From assembly GCA_010645155.1 (NCBI GenBank), contig CM021317.1:2639415-2703414 (forward strand): a DNA stretch of 64,000 nt, written 5' to 3'. The notes beneath the pieces are model-generated. The model worked only from the letters and a program-made list of their open reading frames with translations. It was not told where the DNA came from and did no database searches. The DNA is from Tigriopus japonicus. Lineage: Eukaryota > Arthropoda > Copepoda > Harpacticoida > Harpacticidae. Shown here piece after piece: positions 49,187 to 61,068 of the stretch; position 1 is the stretch's first letter; every line of letters starts with the position of its first letter. The position numbers and the translations under genes are program-made.

Positions 49187-49731
49187 TATAAACGGCCGTC
49201 AGAGAATCTGTGGTCACGGCAGCTTCAGTGACAGCTTTGTCAACACAGCCTGAGGTGCAAGAAAGGAGAAGAGCTAACCCCAAGCTTGCTCCTTGGGAAT
49301 AGACAAGAGAACTACTTAAGTGGCTTGAGAGAAGCGCTTTGAAGTCTCAGCTCAGGGCAAGCGAGCTTTTGCTGCTTTCAAACCTGCCATCTCTTTAATT
49401 GCACGCTCTCTCTTAGCCTTGAGTCCCTAGCTGCTTCTGGCGCTTCCCCTCGCACTTCTTTCTTGTTCTTCTATGGCAACCGTTCTCTACGTCATTTGAC
49501 ACCGTTCAGGGCAAGCATGCCCTTGCCGCTTCTCCTCGTACTTCTCCTTTCCTGCACCTCAGGCTTACCAGACATCTAAGTACTTCTTCTACGTCCACCC
49601 TTCTCTACGTTGTTTGACGCCGTTCGGATTGGCTTGCCCATTTTTCTAGAAGTATGAGTTGACAGGGCTGTCTCTGAAGCTGTCACTGAAGCTGCCGTGA
49701 CCACAGATTCTCTGAGAGCCGTTTATAGAGA
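49187..49731. mobile_element. Inverted-repeat element immediately upstream of the PDXDC1-like gene
   Basis: Arms of about 50 bp at 49187-49237 and 49681-49731 are near-perfect reverse complements, both containing agagaatctgtggtcacgg and cagcttcagtgacagct (in their own orientation). The 440-bp interior is pyrimidine-rich with repeated ttctctacgt-type units at about 49478 and 49600. It ends some 90 bp before the first visible 5-prime UTR splice donor of the PDXDC1-like gene, so it overlaps or abuts the promoter. Confidence 0.65.
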
Positions 49732-49825
49732 GTCCGGCCTTCCTAGCCACAGAGACACGTCAACACCGAAACCACCACATTTCTGACAAAACCCATCCAT
49801 CCATCCCTCCATCAAATCTACGTTG

Positions 49826-49885
49826 GTAAGGTTGCCTCCATATCTTAACCGATCCGTGCTCTTGCTAACGAAGATGTTTTAACAG
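49826..49885 (+). promoter_or_regulatory. 60-bp 5-prime UTR intron of the PDXDC1-like gene
   Basis: Donor cgttg|gtaagg at 49825/49826 and acceptor ttttaacag ending at 49885; the coding ATG follows 12 bp later. The exon before it contains catccatccatccctcc repeats and no ATG-led frame of note. Confidence 0.55.
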
Positions 49886-49897
49886 CAGCCGTGTTCC

Positions 49898-52800
49898 ATG
49901 ACCACCGAATCCGAGCGTCGTCCTTCGTCTAGCCGTAGATCTATGGAGCCCGCCACATCTCCCGAGGGTCCAACGGAGCCATCGGGTTCCCCATTGAGCG
50001 GAATGGTCCAGGGAACGGCTCAAGAGCTTTTACATCAGATGGAGGAGAACCTAGGAGGCCATTCGGCTTCGACCATGGATGAGAAGGAGTTGCTCCAGAT
50101 GAGTGAACCCGGACCTTTGGGCGAAGAGGGACGTGAGGTCGAGGATGTCCTCAATATCATCAGTCAATCCATATTTCGAGAAGGCGAAGGTAAAGCAAAG
50201 TAACATTGAAGGAAGGGGTTTTGATATGTCCAGATAGGATGGACCAAAAAGCGAAACATTGTCGAGTATTGGAAGACTGGCACGCGTTGCCGCACATCTG
50301 TTATGTTTAGTAATTCACGGGCAAGGATGTCATTAGAAACTCTTCTTTGGGTTGTTTGATATCAAAATCTATTGAACTTATGATATAATTCGTTGCGCCT
50401 TTCAAAATATAGTACAAAAAGACCCTAGGGTAATTTCGATTTGCGGAAAAGATGCGATTGCTGTTTTAAAACAACTCCCATTTTAGTGTACTTGAAAAGT
50501 TTCCGCTTTTAGTTTCGGTAGGTTGTACCAATTTTTTGTGGAATACGCTTTGGTTCCATTAGTATAAAGATTCTTATAGTATGAATGAAAGGAAATGATT
50601 GGGGGTATTTGGCACTTCTATTAGGAATTATCCATGATTAGAAACTATTTTTATTACACTGGTTGTTACTTCATAATGCCTCTTAGACTTTAATTGTGTT
50701 GATATCATGATATGTTCATATGTCAAGGGATAATAATGCAAATTGTAAAAGTGCAGATTAAAGGATTGACATGAAATATAGAGAAGTTACGAAAATTGCC
50801 CAAATGAACTATTGAAAAGAGCTCTTTCTCTAAAAGATCTACAACAACTCCGCTCCAAGAAAAGCCATGAAGAACTGGCTATCATCGGGTAAAATTCATT
50901 TGATCCATTTGAGACCTTTTATCTTTCTTTTCAGGCCACTTACTCATGCGTTTGTCGGATCGTACGTCCTTGTTAAGTGTGGTGAGTCATTCCCTCTCGG
51001 CCTACATCACCACATTAGAGCCCGCCCCTTTGCAACGCCTCTCCGCCCGAATCGCCACTGAAGTCGGACTTTGGATGTGCAAACTCTTTCGATTCCCCAA
51101 TGGAGGGGCATATTGTCACGATGACACTCGAGAAGGTGAGATAGAGCCATTAAACTTCATAAATTAAAAATTAAGAAAATCAGTGGGGGCCTTTTTTGTT
51201 TTGAAGGGTTGGTCAAAGTGGCACGCATGGCCTTACACAAGCATTATCCCAAGATGGCCACTGATGGCTATGAGTGCCTCTTTTCCAAACCTCCCGTCAT
51301 CTACCTGACCTCTAGTACCTATTTGGACACGCTTCAGTTTGTGTGTCGTCAATTGGGTTTGCCTCTCTCCACCATTCAGTTACTGAAGGTTGCCCCAACG
51401 GAAAGTGGAAGTGCAGCCGAGAAGTCGATCGAAAAATCCATTGAAGAGGACAAAGGTGCCGGAAAATTGCCAATTTTATGCGTGGCCAATGTTCATTCAG
51501 CCTTGATTCAGGTACATACAGCATTTGCGGATTGTTTGATTTATTAACTTACTCTTTATGGGTTGGTTTAGAACGTGGATGTGTGTGGATTCGAAGGGAT
51601 GTGTCGTCGTCAAGGGGTGTGGCTGCATCTGGAGGGCAATGCCTTGGCGGGTTTGGTGCTCTTAAATGGTGCCAATAATAAGAAGCCCGTACCCACGGGT
51701 GACAGTATGGCCTTAACCCTTGGTTCTTGGATTGGAGTTCCTGCCGTGCCTTTTGTGACTCTCTACAAGGTGAGTGGGCATGGCTGATTGTAATTTGATC
51801 TTGAGATTTGAATTGCCAATGAGATTTTCTATTGATGGTTGAGCTCTTCCAAAACATTATCACTAGTGAATCAAGCAAAGGAAAGGGCTTGTTTGACAAA
51901 GTTAAAAAGGGCTCGCGAGACTTCAAAGTAAATCTAGATAACCCGAGTCAGTTTGTATTCCAAATTTTGATATATTGAGATTGTGGTGGACGAATGTCCA
52001 ACCAACTGAATGAATCGAAAGATGGAAGTTGACTGATTTATTGGCGGGAAAGAACTATATATATATGAAGGACAGGAAAGAGCAAAGTAGGAGGAAGCGA
52101 GAAACCGGTAGATCCATCAGGGTCGCTATAAGATCGGATTTTAGAAAAAAGAAGCACATTTCATTGATTCATTTGTTCCTCGCATGAAAAATTCCTCATC
52201 ATGAGACCAGATATGAACACAAGTGTAAGTGATACTCAATGCTCACACAACATAATCATTTAACCTCAAAACTATGAAAATTTACAACGAATGCCATAGT
52301 AACAGCTCTTTCACAGAGCTTTTGATTTTTAAAAGTAAAAAAGGAATTGTGTTTTTAATTTGCTAAATGCAACTTCAGTGTGCTCAAACTTGAAATTTAA
52401 ATTTGTGGGATCTTTGTCAACTCTCATTAAATTGACTTTCCGTAGTTGTTGGGATCTGAAACTGCCGCCACATTTGCGGGCCTGACCACGTTAAATCCAG
52501 CTGTACGACTCAATTGCTTGCCCTTGTGGTGTGTCCTCCGATCGTTGGGCGAAAAGCAATTGAGGGACAGGATCTACAAGATCTTTAACATGTTGGAGGT
52601 TTTGAACACCAAGCTCTCACAGTTCACTTTCCTAAGAGTCTTGAGCCAAAGGTAAGCATACATTTTGTGCTGAATTATTCTGTTTGTAAAGGCAAGAAGC
52701 ACTGGAATCATGGAGTGGGAGGCTAGCAATGAGAATAATGATTTCCAGTAAGAACAATTCAATTACGTTCTTCTGCAAATGAGACCTTGTTTATGTTGAC

Positions 52801-55007
52801 AAGAATACGTTTTTCAATTTTCAACTCAATCGAAGGTCGGAGACAAAAGTTATGCTCACTCAAAGTTCGGTGCAAATCCTACCGAGAATGAATGAACTAG
52901 CCCTTTTGTGATAATCGTTTTACCACAAAAGGGCGAGTTCATTCATTCTATGCTCTCTTCAGTACATAAGTTTGAGAAGGCATAACTTTTCACTCCGGCA
53001 TTCGATTGGGCTGAAATTTGAAATACGTGTTCTTCTCAATGCAAGTCAGGTCTCATTTGCAGAAGAACGCAAATGGTTCGTTTTTGCTGAAAATCATAAT
53101 TCTCATTGCTAGCCTCCCACTCCAGGATTTCCGTGCTTCTTGGTAAAGGTTAACAGAGTTTTTTTTAGGCTTCAAAATGACAAATTTGTTGCGGTGTCGG
53201 AAGTTTCCAAGCCCAATTTTGACGTGTCCAAGATTTATCGAACGGTGAATCCTGCTTTGGCCTTCCAATATGTTTCAGACACGCCCCCAGAAGCCAACAC
53301 ACGTGTGCCTGTTTATTTCAATAATCTCAATTCGTGGTTAGGACAAACCATGCAGAGGGATTGTGGACAGGTACTTATTGAATTAGGAACTTTTTTCCAA
53401 AAATTACGGTCATGTTTGAACGACTTTTTTAACTGAAATTTGTAGATTCCCCTCGAGATTGTAGACGTGGAAACCACGGGTTATGTTTTAAGATTGTGCC
53501 CTTTCGAAAGTCTTTCCTTCTCGGGTGTTTCTTTGAGTCAAGAAGATTTGAATGCATTTATCGAGGTAAGGAATCCTTTTGAAATCTCTTCAAGTACCTT
53601 TGTTATCCCTAATGATACACTTTTTTCAGAGCGTGCAAAATCAATCGGCCATTCTAAACGCAACTGTGGTTCAAAGACAAAAGTTCATGAAACTGATCAG
53701 CGAGGAAGTTCGATTAGAACCCGTGGAAATTGCCCATTGGGCTGGATTGGGCGGCGTTCGATACATTCCATCGGAATATGTGGATAGACTTGAAGCCATC
53801 AAGCAGCAAGAAAACAGCGCAGATGAAGAAGTCAACGAGGACGACAAAGTGGTGGATGCCGTAAGTGAATAGTGCTTAAATCTATCGCGAAAATCGACTT
53901 TCAATATGTTTGTACAGGAGCAAGTGCGGAAAAATTTGCAACACTCCAAAGAAGAGAACAAGAAGATGATTGATCACCGGAATATTGAATTGGTTCAGCA
54001 CCTGCGGAGCACAGATTCAGCATTTTCACTCGGAGAAGGACGTGAGTACCAGTACATTTCTTCAATAAAGTTGAGGTGTAATGCTTGACAAAGGATTGAT
54101 CATTTTTCAGCCGATGGCAGGATCTGTATTCGATTTGGGATGGTGAGCATGGAGACCGATGTCGAGGAGCTCTTGGCTTTGGTGATTAAAACCGGCATCA
54201 CACTGGACCAACAGGTAATTTGGAGATTGGTGCCAATTGCTTTGAAGGTTCATAAATGGCCGGAGGATTTCAGTTCAAATATTTTTTTACCGATTTTTTA
54301 CTCAATTTCGGTTTTTGTGGGCAGAGAATACTTCTCTTGCTTTTCGTAAAATGTCCGAAATATTTGGACTTTTTTTAATAGTCAGCTGAAAATGTCAAAA
54401 AGGCGGTTGAATGGTAAAAAACTCGTCAAACGAAGAACTATTTCATCTCCAAAAAGTTATTTTCAGCCAAAAAGGTCAAAAAAGTTATAAGGAAAAAATT
54501 TCTAATATTGCTGAACGTTGTCTGTTTTCAATTGAAGATGGCCCAACTCAAGAACATGTCCGAAGTCATCCAGAAAGGCATTGAGCAAGCCCAAGGCGAG
54601 ATTCAACGCGAGGCCGATGAGGCCATTTGGCAAGAAGGCATTCTCCGTCATGTACCTTTGGTGGGAAGTCTCTACAACTGGATTTCACCTTTGCAACGAC
54701 TTCAAGTCAAAGGTAGAACCTTGAGCCTTCAAGAGGGAAAACTCGACACATCCGACAAGATTTTCAAACCCAGAAACTCCCAGGAAAAGGTAAACTTAGT
54801 TGAGTCAAATGTTTTGAAATGGTACCATCTATTTTCTTCGGTTTATAGCTGATTGGAAGCCAGGAGACGACTGAGAGCGAAGTGAAAGAAGGGATCCTGG
54901 AAGAAGCTTTGAACGAGGAAGTTGAGCCTGCCCAAGAGGTTCAAGAGTCGGGTGAAAAATCGATGGCCGAAAACCAGGAGAAAAAGCCTTTGGAGGCTAA
55001 CGTTTAG
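49898..55007 (+). CDS. PDXDC1: Pyridoxal-dependent decarboxylase domain-containing protein 1-like
   Basis: Exons 49898-50189, 50935-51135, 51207-51511, 51572-51769, 52446-52651, 53169-53370, 53446-53565, 53630-53860, 53918-54041, 54111-54214, 54538-54789 and 54849-55007 join in phase for 797 residues; human PDXDC1 has 788. The fold is that of group II PLP decarboxylases, seen in VCRQLGLPLSTIQLL, GVWLHLEGNALAGLVLL and DSMALTLGSWIGVPAVPF. In active enzymes the last block reads P-H-K-W with the PLP-binding lysine; here it is L-G-S-W, so Ser318 stands in the lysine position and no Schiff base can form there. As I recall the vertebrate protein also lacks it, so a pseudoenzyme role is likely for the family. 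The C-terminal 220 residues are acidic, helical and coiled-coil-like. Start ATG follows a spliced leader intron. The intron 52652-53168 carries a fold-back repeat. Confidence 0.9.
52693..53143. mobile_element. Fold-back MITE in a PDXDC1-like intron
   Basis: Arms of about 95 bp, 52693-52787 and 53049-53143, are reverse complements (both contain gagtgggaggctagcaatg and gttcttctgcaaatgagacc in their own orientation). The interior has an inner palindrome tagcccttttgtg..cacaaaagggc near 52897-52935. Related sequence lies in the carbonic-anhydrase-like gene intron at about 60105-60445. Confidence 0.75.
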
Positions 55008-56925
55008 TTGATCCTAGCACAATTTTTGAACTACCTTCCTTTTACAAGACTTGTGATCACAGATCGATCAGTATTGGAGGACGACTATATTTTTTGTACG
55101 TGTTTGGACAAAAGGAAGGATCCAATCCCGCTTTGAAAGATGTGATAACTGATTATGAACCAGATCCTGATACTTTTTATGAGAAATGTGCAATCGTTTT
55201 GATTTTTATCTTGTTTGAAGCACATCCAACCGTATGGTTTGTTTGTATGACATTGTTTTCAAATTAGTTTGTTTCACAAATACACTTATTTAAAGTTTTA
55301 ACTCTGCAATTCATTCGCATTGGTTTGACCTTATTTCTTTATTCGAATTCATTTTGAAAAGAATGATTTTTGTTCCAATTTAAATTTACTACTGATGAGC
55401 TTACTTATTACTTTTAGCAAGGAAGACTTAAGACATTGAAACCTCTTCTCAGGCGTTCAGTTGTGGATTTTTCATAAATCAGATGCCATTCAAGTTAATG
55501 GTGTTTGTTCTATATTGTGAATATCACCTCTTTCAGTAATTTAAAGTGTGTAATTTGGAGGGTAAAATGGTCCCTTTTTTCATACTTGCAGTGCCTTAAC
55601 CTTCACAAAAGTTGCTAAATAGCCTAAGATAATGCTTTTAGAAGAATTACGCTGAATGAGGAAAAAAATCTTTTGGCGTTAGCTCGTTAGGCGGCATTTT
55701 CACGCAAACAAGCGGAGTCAAGCATGAGCTTCAAGAAGACGCAACCTTATTCTCTAGAGTACCAAACTGAAACATTTTGAGAGTACATTCTGGTTTTGTA
55801 TCTCAGCAAATTTTTGTAGCTAACCCTAAAAAATCGTTACCAAATAGTGCTTTTACTGCTAGCTGATCCTAATGATTTGGTTTGTTCTCAAACGATTACG
55901 AGTATACAAAAACGCGGATCTAAAACACTTGGTCATGAAAACTCGGTGTCGAGGAGTCGAAGTGTGAGAAAAAAAATGAAATAAATACTCTAAATCGGCA
56001 TCCCAAAAACTGGGGCCGGGACCTTATTGTGATTTATCATTCCATTATGTCATTATTTTCATTATCATTGTTGTGGAAAGACCACAATAGTGGGCCCAAA
56101 AGCCATTCCTAGTACTATCCTTGCGGGCTCAGAGCTTTGTGATCGTTTAATAACGGGCCCTTGTCCCCATCAGGTTCTGTTTGGTGAGCCCCAGATAAAA
56201 GAACATCAAGTTTGGTGGGCCCTGACCCAAAATTTGTCGCCGATCCCTGCTCTAATACTTGCTAAATCAAGTAGGTCATCCTAGTTTTTTCCTAACCTCC
56301 TTCCCAGAAAACGTACATTATAAGATAGTCAGGTTAAATTGAAAGAAATAACTCTGCTCTTGCGTCTAAAAAAATGCCTGTCTGTTAAACAACAAAAAAT
56401 GGCCCAATGACAACATTATTTCCACAAAACCTGCCTACTAGAACCAACCCTTCGAATTCGGATGTGCCATAAACCTTAAACAGAGTGAATTGACGGCTGA
56501 AGAACAGTTCCTGCCATTCTCTGCATGGTTCAACCATACGAATCCAATTCATACAGTAGTAGGTCTTGTGCTCTCCTTCAAATGTCCCGAAGAGGCACGA
56601 ATCGTGCATGGAATCTGCCGTGCCCGTCAGTGAATGCGCTAACATCAGGCAAGTGAAATCCAGGTAAAACAACCTGAAGATTTCTATGCACACTTCCTTA
56701 CGTGTCCACATACACTTGGTTCAATTGTAGGCAAATGGTAGAGGGGACTGACTTTGTGGACTCCTCGGTAACTTGGTTGGTTGAGGAGCTAAGGAGATTT
56801 TTTGGCTCACTCGCTTAGCGGCAAACTGAAGGCCATTGTGGTAAGTTGGACTTATGAAACTTTTTTTCATCATTGCCCTGTATTTACAATCTCCATTGCA
56901 CGTTTAGTCTTAAGAGTTGGGCATC
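55008..56925. other. Intergenic between PDXDC1-like and DHCR24, no gene
   Basis: Contains the PDXDC1-like 3-prime UTR, a degraded hAT MITE copy ending at 56249, and the DHCR24 leader. The DHCR24 5-prime UTR is probably spliced: donor cattgtg|gtaagt at 56840/56841 and acceptor gcacgtttag ending at 56907. Confidence 0.5.
56085..56249 (+). mobile_element. Degraded copy of the 63206-63404 hAT MITE
   Basis: Shares caatagtgggccc, gccattcctagta, gcgggctcagagc and tgggccctgacccaaa with the intact copy, and ends gccgatccctg, a mutated hAT terminus. The left end is not clear. Confidence 0.55.
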
Positions 56926-58685
56926 ATGGGAGTGAAGGAGTTACTCCTAGGAAACCGATGGGTTTTGGCCGTTTGGCTTCTCCCCATTTCATTCATCTAT
57001 GACCTGATTTGGTACATCAGGTCCAAGTATGTGTTCTGGGCGGGGTCCGCCCCCAAGAAACACGATGAGAGGGTCAAGTATGTCCAGAAGCAAGTGCGTG
57101 ATTGGCAAAAGTTTGGTAATGGCCGGAAAATGTGTACAGCTCGACCTCAATGGATGTCCATATCGCAACAAAAGATCAACTACAAGAGCACCTCCTACCA
57201 AGTGGAAGTCAATCTCATGGATATCTTGAACATTGACACCGAGAAGATGGTTGTCACGTGCGAACCCATGGTCTCCATTGGACGACTCATTGACCTGCTC
57301 ATCCCTCTTGGCTATACGGTTCCCATTGTCCCCGAAATTGGTAAGTGACAAACACATTCAACTGGTTTTAGTCAATTTGATCATGGTGACGGATTTCTAC
57401 AGGGGATCTCACGGTGGGTGGATTGGTAATGGGCGGTGGTATTGAGTCCACTTCTCACAAGTATGGCCTTTGGCAACACATCTGTCCACGATACGAGATT
57501 GTCGTGGCTGATGGAACTTTAATGGAGTGCTCCAAGGAAAAGAACTCGGACCTTTATTATGTCATCCCCTGGTCCTACGGAACTTTTGGCTTCTTGACTG
57601 CATTAGATATTCAAATCATCCCGTATAAGCCCTACATTCGTCTCGATTATCAGCCTACTTATACCCTTGAGGAGTCCATGAAGGTGTTCGATCATGAGAC
57701 GAGGAAAGAATCCGGCAATGATTCTGTCGAGGGCATCATGTACAGCAGGGATAGAGGCGTCATCATGACAGGGGTTTTCACTGACGAATGCGAAAATGAC
57801 AAGTATAATCCCATTGGACGTTGGTACAAGCCATGGTTCTTCACGGTGAGTGATTATGAGTCTTTATTCGTGGGTGTTTTGAGTTCGGAATCAATGGGAA
57901 GTTAATTTTATTAGGAGGTCGTCAAAGTGTTGGACGAGGGCAAGAAAGTGGAATATATTCCAACCAAGGACTTTTACTTCCGCCACAATAAGCCTTTCTT
58001 TTGGCTCACCGATGTTTGGGTGCCCTTTGGAAATCATCCCATTTTTAGGTATGCTCATTTCTAAGACTAATAAGTAAGAGTCATGATTCTTTAATGCTTT
58101 TGTTTTCTCGTTTTAAAGGTACTTATTTGGCTATCTGTTGCCTTACAACTACGGTCTTTTGAAATTGATCAATGAAAAGATAATGCCTACTCAGCTCACA
58201 GAGAATTTTGTGGTTCAGGTAATTGAACACTTGTCAATTTGATACTCAATAACTTTAAATTCAGTAACACCATTCTTTTTATTGTTTAGGATTTTGGAAT
58301 CCCTGCTAAATACTTCAAGACCGCAATTGATTTCTTCGACGATATTGTTGGCATCTATCCACTGTGGTTGTGCCCTGCTCGAGCCTTGGACACTGGCCCG
58401 ATTCATTCGTTGAAGGATGATGATGAGATCCACATTGACATCGGAATCTATGGGCATTGCAAAAAGCCTAACTATGACAAGGTTAAGACCTTGAGAGCCA
58501 TGGAAAAATTCGCTAGGGATTACAATGGCTATCAAGGGCTTTATGCCGAAACGCTCATGACTTACGAAGAGTTCAAAGAGATGTTTGACGGAAGAACGTA
58601 CTTCAAGGTACGAAACTCCCTCCCTCTCACTGAACAGGCCTTCCCAGAGGTCTACCATAAAGTGAGCAAAATGGGCAGGACCTGA
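56926..58685 (+). CDS. DHCR24: Delta(24)-sterol reductase (DHCR24)
   Basis: FAD-dependent ER-membrane oxidoreductase that reduces the 24-25 double bond of sterols such as desmosterol. Exons 56926-57340, 57403-57845, 57915-58048, 58119-58218 and 58290-58685 join in phase for 495 residues; human has 516. An N-terminal hydrophobic anchor is at about 8-30. The FAD-binding (VAO-type) domain follows, with CEPMVSIGRLIDLLIPLGYT and the conserved GGLVMGGGIESTSHKYGLWQ, then NSDLYYVIPWSYGTFGFLTA. C-terminal blocks FGNHPIFRYLFGY, IYPLWLCPAR, IHIDIGIYG and AFPEVYHKV all match the family. Start is the first ATG after the leader acceptor. A polyadenylation signal AATAAA is at 58734-58739. Arthropods lack de novo sterol synthesis and use this enzyme to finish conversion of dietary sterols to cholesterol. 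Confidence 0.96.
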
Positions 58686-58733
58686 TTTGTTAAAACGCGG
58701 AAAATAGAATGTCACGATTATGTTCATTTGAAT

Positions 58734-58739
58734 AATAAA
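58734..58739 (+). terminator. AATAAA polyadenylation signal of DHCR24
   Basis: Canonical hexamer 49 bp after the DHCR24 stop codon. It lies within the 84-bp gap to the stop codon of the oppositely oriented carbonic-anhydrase-like gene. Confidence 0.65.
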
Positions 58740-58769
58740 TTCTAATTTTCGATAAAAACTTGGTTGAAA

Positions 58770-61068
58770 TCACATGAGCAGCTTCATTAGAGAGCACAAG
58801 ACAAGATAAGCCAAGCATGATGCGGCCGCAATACTGGGACCGGTTGATCCCACACCGTAAGTGTCGATCTCGTAAACTGGTCGATTGTTCAAGTCGTTGA
58901 TAGGTCTGAAGTTGTCCAAGATTCTCTTGACGCGCTTATTCCCAAACGTGAGTTGTCGAAATTTCTTTAGTTGAGCGATGGATATGTCCACAGATTCCTA
59001 ATTGTTAAAAAATGTATGTAATACCTTGATTTAAAAAAATGGTTCCATGAAGGAAAAGTTCACCAATCAACCAAATAGTGATCCATCAATGAAAGAACTA
59101 CCCCTTTGCCTTGAAATTTTAGAGTTGAAAAAAAACCGGATCAAATATTTTTCAATGCACATTCGTTACTGATTATGTTTACTGAAAATAGACCAAGGTT
59201 GAAAAGATCATTCAATTATTTGAGAATCAAAATTTCGGCACAAGTGACTTCGTAGCGTGGCACATACATTTTTATTTTAAAAAGTATTACGGTATAGGAA
59301 TGCCTAAGCTTACATTGCTCTACATTCTCTAGGTTTAATTGCGAGAAAAACTTTTGTAAAAGAAGCTCCTAGTAACAACAAAAATGCATAAACTTGCCAA
59401 TCTTCAAGTTAAAGAGTTGTTTTGTATGTAGGTAAAATAAACTTGGGACCAAAACAGATCTTGTCAAAGCCATAACCGACCCGTAAAACAATTTTCAACC
59501 TAGCAATGTCGCAATGAATGTCAACCAAACTGTTTCTCTTACCCTAAATACTGTCCACAGAACCACTTCATTGCAAGTGGGACGAGTCATGGAACCATTA
59601 TATCTGAAGTAGTGTTCCGTGTTCTCAGGCAACAAATCCATGAGCGGGAAAAGAGGGGTTTGGAACTTGAGCCCATCGGTCTGAATAAATTCTAAAGCTA
59701 CAACAACGAAAGAGTACCTTGTCAATAAGATATGCCCATCGGCGCATACATCAAAAGCGGTAGGCAAATGCAAGTACTTTTGATAATTGGTTCTAGCTTG
59801 GGGTTATCTTCGCTTCTCAGTTGGAACCAAACGGCCACAAAAGCCAGTGTGTCGTACCAGTTTCGACTCTTTTCCAATGCCGTCGTCATGGAATCGCCAT
59901 ACTTGGTATTGAAATGCACCAGTTGCATTTCCATGGGATAGGAGATCTAAGACTCAAAGGAAAAGCGTGACAATGAAAGTATTTGAAAGGGGTGGAATTT
60001 AAACCAAAGACTTTCGTTACTGATCTTGTTCACTGAAAATAGACCAAAGTTGAAAAGAGGCACGTAAGATCATTCAAGAACTACTGAATTCTATGGACGA
60101 CGAGGCTAGCAAATAAATCTTGTTGCGTTCTCCTGCAAATGATACTTTGCAACTTTTACAACGCATTTTTTTATTTTCAAAAATGAAATACAGTAGTGAA
60201 GTGATAGGCCCGCTCAAAATTATGTGCCGATAAGATCATAAAATGAAGGAGCTCGTCCTTTTGTGGAACAAATAAGAGAATAGAGCTAGCTCATTTATTC
60301 TTTGAAGGATTATGCACTGAGTTTTGAGAGAGTATGGATAATTTTGACTCCGATGTTCTTTCGAGTTAAAAAATGAATACTTAATTCCACCCATCAAAGT
60401 TTCAAATGAAAAAAGCGCAAATGGTTTGTTCCTCGCCCTCCAAAAAAAAAAATCTTGCAACATTTTTTATTTTAAACTTTGACTTAATTTCAATCGTAAC
60501 AATTAAAAATGGAAAATCTTTTTGGCTCGCCTAATGTAGTGTTCAAACATTAAGGCGAAATTTTCATATACCATGTTGCCAAACTCACCCCGTCTAATGT
60601 GTGCTCTGACCCTTGACCCAATTTGGATCCCCAATGGAAATCCAAATACTCAAACTGGTAAGTGCCTGGTAGACCTCCGCCTTGAATCTTGGCACTCCAA
60701 CCCGTTTCCGAGTTATCAAAGGTTAACTTGGCCGTGAAACCATTGTTGAGGATGGCTATTTTCTTTGGCGCTCGGTCATAATTTACCAACACTAAGGGCT
60801 CGTAGTCGATAACCTTTTGTATCTTGGTCCTCTCAATATTGATAGGCGATTGCCGCTTTCCCGTGGTACAAACACCAGGCCAATAATCAGGACCTGCAGG
60901 AAGGAAAACAACCATACAAAAGACCGAAAAAGGCCAGTCTATGAATCACAATGCCACCAGTGTACCTTGGTCTCCTTTATACATCCAGATTGGCGTGGCA
61001 CCTCCGGTAACATTTGGTATCGAGACAAGGACGACGTTAATGAATACCAATATGGTCGGGATATTCAT
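58770..61068 (-). CDS. Alpha-carbonic anhydrase homologue, GPI-anchored, probably inactive
   Basis: Exons 60966-61068, 60589-60893, 59778-59946, 59543-59697 and 58770-58997 join in phase for 319 residues. A signal peptide ([18 protein letters not shown]) leads into the alpha-CA fold: [45 protein letters not shown], and [18 protein letters not shown]. The C-terminus is a Ser/Gly stretch followed by a hydrophobic end ([16 protein letters not shown]), as in GPI-anchored CA4-type proteins, so the product should sit on the outer cell surface. Active enzymes bind zinc with three histidines (94, 96, 119 in CA II). Here the first is Asp119 and the third is Gln144; only His121 remains. Thr199 is kept but Thr200 is Arg. 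Catalysis is therefore unlikely, as in carbonic-anhydrase-related proteins. The 3-prime end faces DHCR24 tail to tail. Confidence 0.92.
60105..60445. mobile_element. Degraded fold-back repeat in the carbonic-anhydrase-like gene intron
   Basis: Shares gaggctagcaa, gcgttctcctgcaaatga, gctcgtccttttgtgg, ctcatttattctttg and gcaaatggtttgtt with the element at 52693-53143. It lies wholly in the intron 59947-60588. Confidence 0.55.
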
